Shown here: positions 22,971-35,524 of the stretch, piece after piece | Layout: every line of letters begins with the position of its first letter | How positions within the stretch are numbered: the stretch's first letter is position 1 | Assembly (NCBI RefSeq): GCF_050436995.1 | Contig: NC_134769.1 | Span: 4,526,001 to 4,590,000 of the forward strand | Reading direction: 5' to 3' | Source: Anticarsia gemmatalis | Lineage: Eukaryota; Arthropoda; Insecta; Lepidoptera; Erebidae | Length of the DNA: 64,000 bases | Translations under genes and position numbers: made by a program | The notes under the pieces: model-generated | The model's input: the letters and a program-made list of their open reading frames with translations, nothing else | Database searches by the model: none | What the model was told of the DNA's origin: nothing

Positions 22971-24477
22971 CATTAAAATTAGTTCAGATATCTAATAACC
23001 TTACTTAGTGTCCTAGATTTGATTTCTATTTGAACCAAACTGGCTAGCAAATAACTCATTCTTAGGTCCTAGTTCCTGTTTAGTTTCATTAAATTATGTA
23101 ATAAAATATAAGGACCTTCAATTTGATTCGGTTGATTTCATTAACTAGTGAAATAGCTAGTCTTAGTCTAGTCTCTCCAGATGAGATGAGTATAGAAGGT
23201 ATTTTCTTCTAAATTGTTGCGGACATACCTAGACGTTGTTAAAGATAAGATAAAATAATCGTAAACATAGTTATTTCTTTTATTCTCATGTTAATCGCAG
23301 AGTAAACACTTAAACTGGAACATTTTAATTTCTTACAATATTGACAGTCCATTGACTTGTTGATAATGCTGTTTATAGAACGGATTTCCCCTAAGTAGAA
23401 ATTAAAAAGTAAGACGATTTGATTTCCTTGTAAAGGTGAAAAAATACATTGGGACAGCGTCAGTAGGTGGAACAGTTGGCAATTTCTGAGCGTATAAAGC
23501 AGACAAACTCTGCCAGTAATAAAATTAATATTATATTATAGATAGAGTGTTAGCGAACGAAAATATTAGATACTGAGGTAGTTTCGATTTTCAGTATATA
23601 TTAGTTCTTATAACGCACACTAGAGGCGCTGCAACATTTAACTGTGATGACGGTAGAAATGAAACCTATGATAAATTATCGTAAATCCCTCATTGTTTCC
23701 AACTACCACTCTACTCAGATAGGTAAGAAAAAAAAACCACAAACCTACCTACAACCTCTACCTTAAGTCTCTGACCACTGCCTGACGTAAAGGGGGGTGA
23801 GTTCAAAAAATATGGTTCTTCCACAGGACATTTGTTTGTGGTTGAGCCAAAGGTAAGGTAAATCAAGGCAGACTTAAGAAAATCCGTGATGATAAGGATT
23901 TCCAAGCATGTGATTAATTTTCGCATGAAACCGTGAAATGAGTTATCATACCAGTTTGAGTTTAATAACTAGATGGCGTTAGCGTCTTTTTAAATTGTAA
24001 GTTGCACTTACCACTTATGCAAGTTATTGCTTTCGTATTTCGTCGCTAAGTCTATGAATATTGGAAGAAAAAACACTTCACTACATTTCAATGATTTTAG
24101 CTACGTAATACTTAGTTAAAAAAATAAACAATAAACGCAATAATCAAGAACAATTTTATTAAGATGCATTTTTAAGGATATGCGTTTGCATCATAATCGC
24201 CTGCGGTTGTCCTCGTAATACTTGTTTCAACATTGAAACATCGCGTGAGGCAGTTCTCCACCACAAGCTTCATTTATTCTACTTTACATCTGCAGCCTCG
24301 CAAGGTTTTTACAGGAAATTAAAAAAATAAGGCCTTTAACTCCGCTGACAGTAGTTAAAACTAAAGTTCATTATCAAGGTGGATTCATTGAAAAATGCAG
24401 TGGTTTACTGTTACTTTTGTAACCAATAAATCACAATAGTTACCTACAATACCTAGGTACCTACTCATCTACTTACT
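22971..24477. other. No gene seen
   Basis: AT-rich DNA without splice-flanked coding frames or obvious terminal repeats. The open frame around 23711-23926 has no recognisable motif and unremarkable composition, and I do not treat it as a gene. Confidence 0.5.
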
Positions 24478-24598
24478 TTATGCCGGCTCCACATTATTGC
24501 CGTGAATTCACGGGCGTATTCTCGCTGTGAATTCACGGACCGACTCCATGCCCTCCACATTCACGGAATGCTCACAATAGTTCGAAGCCCTCCGCGAA

Positions 24599-24706
24599 AT
24601 GGACGTAGAAGCTGCTGCTGCGATAACTTTATTTGCTGTGTTCCTATACCACTATATAGATGTCAAAAACAAGAAAGTTGTTGTTCCTCACACCATTTTT
24701 CTATAA
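24599..24706 (+). pseudogene. 35-codon frame conserved in all three MITE copies
   Basis: ATG at 24599 to TAA at 24706 reads MDVEAAAAITLFAVF, then KNKKVVVPHTIFL. The same frame is intact at 25621-25728 (plus) and 25090-24983 (minus). It may be the leftover start of a Harbinger transposase or of its MADF/Myb partner. Alternatively it is open simply because the copies are young. No domain is visible. Confidence 0.35.
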
Positions 24707-24746
24707 TCTGAAAAGCTGAGCGCATTATACGGTCCGTACCCCTTTA

Positions 24747-25208
24747 TGCCGGCTCCACATTATTGCCGTGAAGCTCCGTGAACAGACGCGAACGTGAATG
24801 TGGACGGTTTTCACGGGGTCCACGCGCGTTCACGCCTGTTCCCCGATCAGAGTCGGTATTAAAGTTCCGTGACAAAGGGTTCGCGCGGCGTTCACGCATA
24901 CACATACACATTCACGGCCCCGGCGCAGTTTACTCTGGACTATAAAGGGGTACGGACCGTATAATGCGCTCAGCTTTTCAGATTATAGAAAAATGGTGTG
25001 AGGAACAACAATTTTCTTGTTTTTGACATCTATATAGTGGTATAGGGACACAGCAAATAAAGTTATCGCAGCAGCAGCTTCTACGTCCATTTCGCGGAGG
25101 GCTTCGAACTATTGTGAGCATTCTGTGAATGTGGAGGGCATGGAGTCGGTCCGTGAATTCACGGCGAAAATACGCGCGTGAATTCACGGCAATAATGTGG
25201 AGCCGCCA
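24747..25208 (-). mobile_element. 462-bp Harbinger-like MITE, inner copy
   Basis: A complete copy in inverted orientation inside the outer element, flanked by TTA at 24744-24746 and 25209-25211. Its length equals that of the copy at 25503-25964. It retains the 35-codon frame on the minus strand (25090-24983). Confidence 0.85.
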
Positions 25209-25502
25209 TTATAGTCCAGAGTAAACTGCGCCGGGGCCGTGAATGTGTATGTGTATGCGTGAACGCCGCGCGAACCCTTTGTCACGGGACTTTAATACCG
25301 ACTCTGATCGGGGAACAGGCGTGAACGCGCGTGGACCCCGTGAAAACCGTCCACATTCACGTTCGCGTCTGTTCACGGAGCTTCACGGCAATAATCTGGA
25401 GCCGGCATTAGAATTCTTGCTAAATAACTAGCAGGTTGAAACTTGCAACTCTTTCGAACAGCGAAGCTTAAGCAAATATTCTGCTGGCCAAATATAACCT
25501 AA

Positions 25503-25964
25503 TGGCGGCTCCACATTATTGCCGTGAATTCACGCGCGTATTCTCGCCGTGAATTCACGGACCGACTCCATGCCCTCCACATTCACGGAATGCTCACAAT
25601 AGTTCGAAGCCCTCCGCGAAATGGACGTAGAAGCTGCTGCTGCGATAACTTTATTTGCTGTGTCCCTATACCACTATATAGATGTCAAAAACAAGAAAGT
25701 TGTTGTTCCTCACACCATTTTTCTATAATCTGAAAAGCTGAGCGCATTATACGGTCCGTACCCCTTTATAATCCAGAGTAAACTGCGCCGGGGCCGTGAA
25801 TGTGTATGTGTATGCGTGAACGCCGCGCGAACCCTTTGTCACGGGACTTTAATACCGACTCTGATCGGGGAACAGGCGTGAATGCGCGTGGACCCCGTGA
25901 AAACCGTCCACATTCACGTTCGCGTCTGTTCACGGAGCTTCACGGCAATAATGTGGAGCCGGCA
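25503..25964 (+). mobile_element. 462-bp Harbinger-like MITE, solitary copy
   Basis: Inverted ends TGGCGGCTCCACATTATTGC and GCAATAATGTGGAGCCGGCA, flanked by TAA (25500-25502 and 25965-25967). It is nearly identical to the other two copies, so amplification was recent. Confidence 0.88.
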
Positions 25965-26345
25965 TAAGTAAGTACAAATAGTATGTCTAAGACAGTTTAC
26001 GAAAATAACTTCAGTCAAAAACATCTCCTTTTACAGATCAATGTGTAATCTTGTAAATATTATATTTTTGACAAATTATCTTTGGTCGTCTACAAAACAT
26101 GGTTCAATATTTGATGAAACAATTTACTATAGCAGCATACTTATAAGTAGTCTAGTGTTTGTCCGGCTTAGTTTAAGTAGAGAACAGATTCTAAGAAAAA
26201 TATTGTTATCCACTTCCAAATAAGGTTTTGACACTTGAATACTAAAACACTCTTTAAGATATCAACATACGAGCGTAGGTGGTATTATTTTTATAACATA
26301 TCTAGGTATTGAACATTATTAAATGTCCAGATTCGCTATTTAGTG

Positions 26346-26575
26346 ATCAAATGAATGTCAAAGTTGATGAAGCCGCCCGAAAAACCTTTAGCAGGGCTTA
26401 AGGACTGTTATCTTTGTAGATAATAACCGACCTGACTTTTTACGTGCTCTGCGAAGCATGGAGACGCTCATTTCAAATACCACTAAGTATTCGGTCACTC
26501 ATCATATAGAATGTCCGCAACAAGGGCTTCTTAACCCACTGATCGTTTACCGACCGGTGAACGCAACAGGCTATG
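26346..26575 (+). repeat. Dispersed repeat (ccgactttttacgtgccctc family), copy 2
   Basis: Shares the blocks gtcaaagttgatgaagccgc, ctgactttttacgtgctctg and ggtcactcatcatatagaatg with the copies at 7398-7590 and 44152-44375. Confidence 0.65.
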
Positions 26576-26798
26576 AATGCCTCAAATTTCAGAATAAACG
26601 AGTATTACAAGATTTACAAGTGTGACCCATAAAAGGGATGTAAACAAGATATGTTGATGTCAACGCACTGAGCTAAGTAACCAGTTTTTCAACTATTTTT
26701 TTTCAAACTCAATTGCAATAACAAAATGTAATTATCACATTTTATAAACAAAACCTTAAAAATGATAATGAGTCGTGTTTTGGCCTTAATGCGGTTAA

Positions 26799-26970
26799 TG
26801 ACGTCATACCAATACAAAGTTGACATCTTTGCAATGTCGAATGCTCACGGCCAGATAAAGGTGACGCGGACTGCAAATACAGTATTATTTACTTGCTACA
26901 GTGTTTCAACATGGTGAAAATTCATACTTTTTCTGATATGGTACCCACTCACCGCCTACGCGGAAAACAA
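26799..26970 (+). CDS. Candidate promoter and first coding exon of an unrecognised gene
   Basis: A perfect CRE-type palindrome, ATGACGTCAT, lies at about 26798-26807. About 100 bp downstream, the ATG at 26911 in good context (caacATGG) opens 20 codons, MVKIHTFSDMVPTHRLRGKQ, ending at a GTAAGA donor in phase 0. A phase-0 acceptor exon is available at 34577-34623. The protein is unknown to me. Random occurrence of an ATG plus donor is quite possible, so this is only a candidate. Confidence 0.25.
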
Positions 26971-27999
26971 GTAAGAAAGTCTTCTTTAAGTTTGCGTTCA
27001 TATATTATTATAGTCATGAGATGTATCCTCATGGAGATGTATCATTTATTTTCGATGAACCCAATATTTAGGTAACTAATTTATGATCATAACAAAAATC
27101 TTTTCTTCTTTTCTTTCACAGAGTATTGTTTACTTAGTAGTAGTTTTAATACTTTAAAAGGTAACTTCTTGATCGCACCATTAACAAAGGAGAAATAATT
27201 TTTATCCCAAACAAATACCTTCATCGTTTATTATCTCACAGTTTGTACACTAATCTATTTATTACCCCGCATTTAGCATTTCAGAAAAGTCTAGCACCTT
27301 TGCTAATATGCGTCATTATGTTTACTAATCTTTTGTTTTCCATTAAACTGATGCATTTTCCTTAACACGGAAGATTTAGAACAAAATATTGTAACAACTC
27401 AATCGAGTTGACAATTTCAAAAAGGGCATAATCTTACATTACAAATACATACAACATACGCTGTTTTCGAAATGCATTACAATTGCATTCGTGCGATGTA
27501 AACTTAGCATGAAATCGTCTACAATCTCGCTAATCGTTTTCTTCGGCCTCTGAGCTGTCACGAACAATGGCGGCCATAATGACAGGTGATGTCTTTGCAT
27601 GATCACTCTCTTCAACATAATGATGCGATGGATACACTATTGTGTATGTTCCACATACACGATGTACATTTGCGTATGAATTGATGGTGTAACTATGGGT
27701 TTAACGGCGTTTTAAAATCGGCATGTTGGCAAATTTTACAGACCTACATACAAGATAGTTCTGACCCTGCATGAGAATAAGTTTAACTAAAATGCCAATT
27801 CGAATGCGATCGAATTCTAATCTAGATCACCTAGAGAATCAACGTTGGAGTTTGAACTCAGTTTAAAAAAAAAGTTTTTCAAACAAACACATTTTACGAT
27901 TGATTTAGCTAAACCGTTATCCTTTGCGCATAATACTTAATATGATCAAAATAAATTTCATATTATACTCACAGAAAAAGCTCGGAATTGAACTTCGGA

Positions 28000-28541
28000 C
28001 AGGTGACTAGGGATGGCAATCCCGACTCGAGATCGTCAACTCGAGATCCCTCGCGATCAGAAATATCAATCCCGCGGGATCCCGAGATTTTCGGGATCCC
28101 GTCTAGTTAGTAAAAATAATACAATTCCAACGGTTTGTTTAATGTAATATGTGTGTGATAGTGTGGTGAATGCAATAAATTATTATTTGAAAGAAAATAA
28201 AAGCCTTTATTTTTCAATATTACTAACAACGTAACATAATTAACAGGTGTAATAACATGAACATAATCAAAAAAGTAGGTGTAGCTCCAGGAGATCAAAA
28301 TAAAAAGTAATCACATGGCATTTTGAAAGTAGCCTCTTAAAATACAAAGTGTATCAATAGTACGAGCTTCTAATCGGCATCTTAAGTCTATTGCAATGTA
28401 GCCAGCTGCTGAAAATGCCCTCTCCGACAATCCCGAACGGGATCTCGTCATATTATGCTTCGGGATTGATCCCGAAAAAATACACGGGATCTCGCGAGAT
28501 CGGGATCCCGCGAGATCGGGATTGCATTCACTACAGGTGAC
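28000..28541 (-). mobile_element. hAT transposon remnant with perfect 8-bp target duplication
   Basis: CAGGTGAC occurs at 28000-28007 and 28534-28541. Between them is a 526-bp element with ends TAGGGATGGCAATCCC and, on the other strand, TAGTGAATGCAATCCC. Internal sequence is packed with GGGATCCCG/CTCGAGATC subterminal motifs. On the minus strand a frame reads TRSRSGLSERAFSAAGYI followed by DLRCRLEARTIDTLCILRG, the end of the hAT C-terminal dimerisation domain (the family pattern SERxFSxAG). The rest of the transposase is deleted. Confidence 0.88.
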
Positions 28542-29315
28542 CTTTGATTTCACAGTCTATAGTCCAAAAACGGTAAAAAACTAGTTACTTACCTCTGGAC
28601 TTTTTTCCAATTATTTTATTTTAAAACTAAATAGTATTAGAAATTCAATATTGACACATTCGCACTTCCTTCTTTTATATAAAAAACAATCGCTAGCTAT
28701 TTATTGTAGCGATTTATCGATACATATTTTCAGAATCGATGAAGAAACAAACTTACTATCCTGATTCATTTCTTTTGTATTTACCCGATAAGTGTTGTGA
28801 CTCCATATAATTGCGTAGATTTCAAATTAATTATAAGTGGGTTTCTTTTTCTTTCAACTAGGTGTGTAATGTCGTTATCTATAATGATTCAGGACATAAT
28901 CAGGTCCTAACATTATCATTAAATTATCCAGCAAGTCGCTAAGACTAACTCTTGAGGTTGCCCAACATAATAGAGACAAGGATTATAAAAGAAATGCATA
29001 TGTCAGTAGTTCAGACCTATTTTCCATACACTTCACCTTATAAAATAACTTGAAATAGGAAATGTCGTATGAAACCCAAGGGACCAAAAGTAATTATAAA
29101 TTAAGTTTCACCCGGAATTTGTTGCAAATGCTTTAAAAATGACTTCTCAAAAGGCAATTGGCGTGGGCCTTGCCAGGGCGTTGCCTGGCTTTTTTAAGGG
29201 AAAGTCCCGTCCACATCCGGTTATTTGTTTTGCAAAATACAAAAAAAAATATAAGTTCAATAACCTCTTATGCTATATCGTAAAAAGCTACCTTCATACT
29301 ATATTGCTTAGTCTC

Positions 29316-29420
29316 TATATACCCAATAGCTCCGGCATCGGACTTGCGATTCAGAGGTCGTAGGTTCGTTTCCTACACGGAACAACTAATTGTGCGATCT
29401 ACAACGTTAACAAACCTCTA
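29316..29420 (+). repeat. tRNA-like SINE fragment
   Basis: The stretch ggtcgtaggttcgtttccta, cacggaacaactaattgtgc, gatctac matches, in diverged form, the repeats at 35525-35595 and (reversed) 63590-63760. The ggttcgtttcc block resembles a degenerate tRNA B box. Confidence 0.5.
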
Positions 29421-29550
29421 TGTTTGTTACTCTTTCACGCAAATACTGAACCGGTTACTATAAAATTTGCTATGTAAGCTGAAGACCCAGAATAACACAT
29501 CGACTACTTTTTATCCTGGAGTTCCCAAGGGATCGGGATAAACACGGGAT
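29400..29550 (-). repeat. LINE-tail repeat, related to 58786-58985
   Basis: On the minus strand it reads as the family with taaaaagtagtcgatgtgtt, attctgggtcttcagc and gtaacaaacat, shared with 58786-58985. Confidence 0.6.
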
Positions 29551-29994
29551 ATATTAACCCTTTGACGCTATATTTTTGTCGACATTTTCCCACGAAAGCG
29601 TCGTGAGCTCTTTCTGATTTGTCGAGTATGGCCGATCGTGGCGGTCAAAGGTAAGTAAATAATAAGTAAACCTAGGGCAACACAGGTAGTACAAGTAGTA
29701 TATGAGGTATTGATCAGTCTCGCACCAGTTCACCCGAGATCGAAGGTTGTCCGACAATACAGTTTCATTAGTCCTACTCAACAAACTCATGACCGTAACG
29801 GACGCTCAATACGACTATCACTGAACCACAACACATCATTTTCAATACGTCCAGTTAGAGGAAATGCGCGGAAAATGAACATTTACAAGCCTTTTGGTAG
29901 GTCGTTCATCCGATTGTTGTGGAAATCTGACGCCGTATTTGTTAGAATAATGTAACATTTTTTGAGAAATACAACCTTAGCGTGGACATTTCAT

Positions 29995-30172
29995 AGATGG
30001 GTAGCCGCTTAGGGGCATTTACTGTACCTACTGCGTCTCGGTGCTTCGTAAGGCACATAAAATGTATTTGTCGGTTTTTGACAATTAAAATAACAGTCGT
30101 TAAGTCATGTCAAAGGCCTTTGGGCGGCTAAAATAATGATGACTGATACTCGGTTGACCACTAACCATACGA
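29995..30172 (-). repeat. Dispersed repeat (ccgactttttacgtgccctc family), reversed copy
   Basis: Reverse complement of the 7398-7590 family: tcttcgtaaggcac-type block, cagtcgttaagtcatgtc, aaaggcctttgggcggc, and gaccactaaccatacga. Confidence 0.65.
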
Positions 30173-30179
30173 TAAATAA

Positions 30180-31640
30180 AATGAAAATATACGGTTTTAT
30201 TTGTCACATATTATTATAGCTCTGCAAACATATTTTGTTCTGTGTGCTGCATTAGAAAGGTTTAAAGAATATTATAATGAGCTAAATAAATATGGGAATA
30301 TTTAAATTGCATGCTGATTCTGGCTTATTTATTTTCGTCTTTTGTATTTGGTATTTATTTACTTGTTATGTTTTAAAAGCTTTTGTTTTTACCGTTGATT
30401 TTATTCCTTTTTGTATTGTTAGTGCATTTTAATGTGCCAATTAGCGATTCGTAGGTGATTCTCAGAATATATTTTCATGAGCACGATCGTAAAAAGATGT
30501 TAATTGGTTCTTATACACGTGCTATTTATATTATATACAAATAAATCTCAACTATGAAGGTACTAATACAAGTATATTATAATTCATATAGGAGTATCTG
30601 TTTAGATCTATAACAAAAAATATAATAGGTAAAACATTTTTCAGCACTAGATTCAGGCAATTTACGAAACACAAATTTGTCAGATTTGCGAAATTGATTG
30701 ATTTTGCAACTTTATAATCCCATATTTGATGCAAATTGTTGAATTAATTTATTATTTAAGAAGGCGCGGGCGGCAGATTTTTAAAATGATTAATATGCAC
30801 ATAAAAATATTTATCTTAGATATGAAACTATTTAGTTAACGAGGGTAGGTATATTAATTAATAGGTACCTCCCTGCAGTATTTATGCATCATATTTTGCT
30901 AAATTGTTTAAATTATATTGTTTTAATGGTTTTTTATTACTTAATATTCAATCTATCCGAAATTATAATTTGTCAATTTCCATAATTTATGATTGCCTGT
31001 TATTTATTTGTTGGTATTTAAAAACAAACTTAGGTATTTAAAAATGCTTTTAGGTCAACAAGAATCGCTAAAATTAATTCAACATTTAAAATAAATATAT
31101 AAAAGCCATTGTATATTTATAACAAATAATTATATGCGCTAAACAGATTATAGAAGTTCGTGATTACTTATTTTTTTCTGGAGAATTTTAGTATCTTCTT
31201 GACGATTTTAATTTATTATATGTGTGTAATAAACGAAAACCGAAAAAAATAAAATAATTGCTTCAACAAAAAAATAATATATATTATAAGAAATACTCAC
31301 TTCAATTTGTAGAAACTCTACCTACTTCTCCTTAAATCCAAAGTAATTAATTAAAGTACTCAGAAGTTTATTTAAGAAAGTAAGTACATAATGGGTCTAA
31401 GAATTGTATAAGTCTTAGGTTTAGGTATTTATCTATGGGCAGTAGCCTGAAGTAGAAGATTTTCATTTCATTTTATTAAACCTTATGGACGATTTGTAGT
31501 CGTTGTCTTTTCTTATGTGAGGATTATTTTGATGAATTTCAAGAATCACAATAAGTTTACTAAAGACGACCAACTCCTGAAAAAAGTTATTCGACGTGGG
31601 AAATACCGGTTTCAATGTGACACTTCAACATTTGACCATG
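30180..31640. other. No gene seen
   Basis: Very AT-rich. Only short unsupported open frames on both strands; no repeat boundary recognised. Confidence 0.5.
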
Positions 31641-31650
31641 TCTCTAAATA

Positions 31651-31862
31651 TGGTCGGGGAAAAAGTCTTTTCGCACTATAGTATGTATGAACTTGTAATA
31701 AAATCTCTTTGGCTTCAAGAATCACAAATGAGTACACGGTTCATTAGGTTTCTTTTAGTGAGCTCGTGAGGTACCCAAATATCGAGCTTTTTTGTGTAGA
31801 GAAAATATTTTATTACATGTTCATACATATAATAATGCGAAAAGACTTTTTCGCCGACCTAA
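31651..31862. mobile_element. Mariner-like short inverted-repeat element
   Basis: Arms of about 58 bp (GGTCGGGGAAAAAGTCTTTT at the left, mirrored as aaaagactttttcgccgacc at the right) are bounded by TA dinucleotides at 31649-31650 and 31863-31864. Inside, a short frame reads ELVRYPNIELFC, which could be a transposase scrap. The size indicates a non-autonomous copy. Confidence 0.6.
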
Positions 31863-31864
31863 TA

Positions 31865-34800
31865 GTTCGGCTCCTAGTAACACCCAGTAATTTTCCGTCG
31901 GAAAATGTAACTAAAATTGGAGTATAGTTAGGGTCGTATGAAGAGTAATGGGGGGACGTCCCGAAGGGGACCTTGGGCCCCCCTCCACCTTGACGGCTTC
32001 GGCCCGGAGTCACGGCTGGTGGGCCCACACTTATGTATTCGCAATATTTTATGACTTGACAGATTGGTGGTGTTCAGGAAATCAATTTGACGGCTATTTT
32101 TTGCGGGTCCTATTTTTAGTAATGGTGCCTGCAGAATAGTATCAAAGTTTATTAAACTGTGTTACTAAAAATAAAGGGTACATGGTACAATCTGTTGACC
32201 ATCTTTAGTATAGGTTTCCGTCGAGTTTGTAGGTAATATCTACTGGTTAGTAATATTATGGTTATAACCGAATGGGAGACATTTTCAATTTTAGGATCCC
32301 TAATATTACAGGACTGGTTCAAAAAATGAATTATAGAGATGGCTGTAATGACCGAAAATAAGCGCAAAATGTATGTACCTTGTTCTCATTAGTCACACTG
32401 GGTATTCCCCAGTAATAAAAAAGTACTGTCAATGTCACAGACATACGGAAACTTGTTTTAATGTCATTTAAACTACAAAAACTAAATTAGTAGGTAATAA
32501 TGCAACCCGCATCTGTACCTACATTCTGTGCTTATTTAAAAACATGAAGTAGTTGCTATATTATATACTATAGTTATCATTGTTTGTACGACCATTGAAT
32601 AAAAAATAATTTAGACTATTTGCTCAAGCTCTATAGGTCGTAAACTCCAGAACCACTTGGAAACTATTAGATGGTCATTGGCTGCACCTATTAATATGTA
32701 GATAGAGCATAATAATTTGGTAATTAAAATAAACCGGGAAGACAGGATACTAATTTAGTTATGAAACTGATTTAATGGTTCACTGTACTCTTTTCTACTT
32801 CTTACAAAATAACAAATAAACAAAATTATTCAAAATTTACCCAAACGAGTACTTACAAAAAATATTTAATATTCACATCCTCTTACAAACAGTCTTTATT
32901 TTGTATTTCCACAAACATTAAATGTTATTATTATAAATGGCTATTGTTTGTAATATTGCTAAGTTTATTCCCACACTTGTACGGTTTTATTTGAAATGCG
33001 GACAATCACGAGAATGAAGTGTGATCGCAACATATATTATATTGTTACAAGTAAGTTTATGATAACATAACAATGACTAATTTATGAAGGCAATGTAAGA
33101 AAATACTAGTGTTTTCTTTCTTCGGAACTGTCGCAGGTATATTAATTAGTTCGCCAAAAAATTACTTTATGATATACTATTTTTCCTTTTGTGAGACTTA
33201 ATACGGTTGTCAGACCCTAAATATTCAAATCTTGATAGACCAGGTATTATTTTTATATCTCATGGAAAAGTCGTTCAGACTGATAGAGGAAGCCTAGGAT
33301 AACTTTGACAGAGAAACTAAAGAATCTCACGAGAAGGGAGGAAGGGATATCCCAAACATTGCTCTTTTTATTTTTTGGGCAGTGAAAATATAGACTGCAT
33401 ATAAAATCCGTCGTTTCGGTTCAACTATCCTGCTTCAATGTCAGCAATCAGACAGAGAAAGAACGATAATTTCAGTAAAATAAACACCATATTTGTTATC
33501 TAAAACTCAAAACAAATAATAGTACTACAGTAATAATAAATAAATGTAGGTTACCAGATCACTTGGTTTCTTTGTGTTCAAGTGGGGGACGCTATGACAA
33601 ACAACTGTTGTTAACTCAAGTGCTTTAAGTGTTGCTATCAACAATTATTGATAACTTAGTGATCTAATTACATTTTGGAGGAAGTGTTTAGTTAAAGTAT
33701 TTGTTGTCGGAACTCAATAATATAAGTATTTTAGATTTTTACTATTAACATTAATACCACTTGAATCCACTGTCCTATTTTCCCCTAATTTCCTGTTTAA
33801 ACTATGATACCCAAGCAGGGTTTTAACGTCAGGCAAGCGGCCGGTCGTAAAAACATCTGCCAAATCTCTTTACCGCATGTTTTTATAAGTTACGTGTTTT
33901 CTGTCATAAGAACCTACTTAAAATGGAATAAGGACAACCAAAGAAAATTATTATTAATTTAGTAGTTTTAAGTCTGTTCCACGCAAGAGTACGAACGTTC
34001 ACACTGAGGTGTAGAGGGTTTCTTTATTAAACTAGCTCATAAATAACTTTTCTGAAATACATGGAAATTTATCTTTTTTTGCTTTATAAATTTAGCGAGG
34101 GAAGAAGAAATTGTAAGGACTCGTTTTCATGAATGGGAGCTAATGGGAGCTTTTCATGATCAGACGCATGATTTTCTTCTTCCAGGAAAAGACTTCCCCA
34201 GTTGTGCCCAGCTGTGTTATAGTTAAATTTAAACCAAAGTTTTGTGTACTGCCTAATAGTTAATTCAATGCTTAAGTGTTAAAACGTACTTTTTATAAAA
34301 CTATATAATACAACGAGTCAAAATTACGACACCTTATTATATTATTGTTTACCCGACGTTCTGACCGAGTCATACTGATCGTATTTTAGTTCTGACTATC
34401 CGATAGTAACCCTTAATTTTTTATCCGACTTGAGATCGAGTCGCGAGAGTCTAAAATCGTTAATTACTTTATTATGTCATATACAGATTTACAGGGGTCA
34501 GTGGAGATTGATGTCCGATTATTGTAACGTTTAATGCTGCCGACTGATTTATCTAACATGCCATATTATCTTTCAGATTAGATGTAAGATGGCTGTTGCC
34601 AGCGTGCAACTACACACTATGAGGTAAAATTTACAACTGTCTAATCTTGATAGAAAATCCCGAAGAGCAAAGATGGTAGATAGACAAATGGTTTGTTTAT
34701 TTCCCTTACAATAGGTATATTTGTAGCCAAAAAGAAATATAGGTACGCGTCGATTTGAAAACTTCCTCTTTTTGTTTTTGGTCGGTTAAAAAGCTTAAGA

Positions 34801-35095
34801 GAAGTAATTTCAAGTAAATTACAGACACCGACATATGATTTTTTATTACTCTTTACCCAAGCGGCTACCCGATTCGGTGTAAAAATATCAATCACTATCG
34901 CCATACTAAATTTCATGAAACTTTTGCCAGCGCTTTAGCAGTAAAATTGTAACAGACAAGCTGACATACAAATTGGATTCTCTCTCAACTAGACCACGGC
35001 GTTTCCCAAATCGCACCTATTACAATACCCTTACGCTGCAAGTGCTGCTTTTACCAAAAAGTTCAACATTAAATACTCAAACAAATAAATCAATT
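31865..35095. other. No confident gene; one doubtful exon
   Basis: Mostly AT-rich. A GC-rich patch at 31950-32030 (ggggacgtcccgaaggggac) looks repeat-derived. At 34577-34623 a CTTTCAG acceptor and GTAAAA donor frame 47 nt open in the phase expected after the 26911-26970 candidate (MAVASVQLHTMR), but support is weak. Nothing else found. Confidence 0.4.
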
Positions 35096-35190
35096 TAACC
35101 CGTTAATGCAAGCCCACTGCTGGGCAAGGATCTCTTCCCGGAATGCTTGAGGGTTAGGCCTTGAGTCCACCACGCTGGCCAAGTGGGGGT
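35096..35190 (+). repeat. LINE-tail repeat
   Basis: The series caagcccactgctgggcaag, gagggttaggccttgagtcc, ccacgctggccaagtg is the common lepidopteran non-LTR 3' tail. Relatives lie at 41670-41770 and 50235-50305. Confidence 0.65.
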
Positions 35191-35524
35191 TCCTATTATA
35201 TTGTTAGATGCACATTGATAAAAAATAATAGCTCCAATTTATATTGGTGGTGTTAAAATACGCGAGCTAGTTTCCTCCCGCCGGATAAAATCATTTGAGC
35301 CAATATACGTCAGCTAGTGCAGGTGTGACTGAATGGTGTCAAGTTCAATACCAATCGGTTCAATGTTACCTTGTCAACCATTTTGGGAAGCCGATTACGA
35401 GAGGATAGCCTGATTAACTTGCGTAAGACAAGGACAATGTCATGTTGTGATGCAAGTTTTATTCTGTCTTCGATTTTGTGAGTCTTACAAATACTTCATT
35501 CAAAATAAAACAAAATTGCGGTGA

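Larger units (their letters stand above)
24481..25407 (+). mobile_element. Harbinger-like MITE split by an inverted copy of itself
   Basis: The outer element starts TGCCGGCTCCACATTATTGC at 24481 and ends with the inverted equivalent at 25407, with TTA on both sides (24478-24480 and 25408-25410). It is interrupted after 24746 by a complete inverted copy and resumes at 25209 with a duplicated TTA. The 3-bp TWA duplication and GC-rich, CGTGAA-rich ends fit PIF/Harbinger elements. An intact plus-strand copy at 25503-25964 shows the uninterrupted CCCCTTTATAATCCAGAG junction. Confidence 0.85.

Noticed and set aside
24502..24711. 69-codon frame repeated three times (MNSRAY start)
   Set aside because: It recurs only because the MITE does. 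It begins inside the terminal repeat and overlaps the 35-codon frame in another phase.
29710..29955. 81-codon plus-strand frame
   Set aside because: No recognisable motif, no splice sites, and flanked by repeat sequence.
34641..34916. 91-codon minus-strand frame
   Set aside because: No domain recognised; the neighbouring sequence resembles a dispersed repeat tail, so I do not call a gene.
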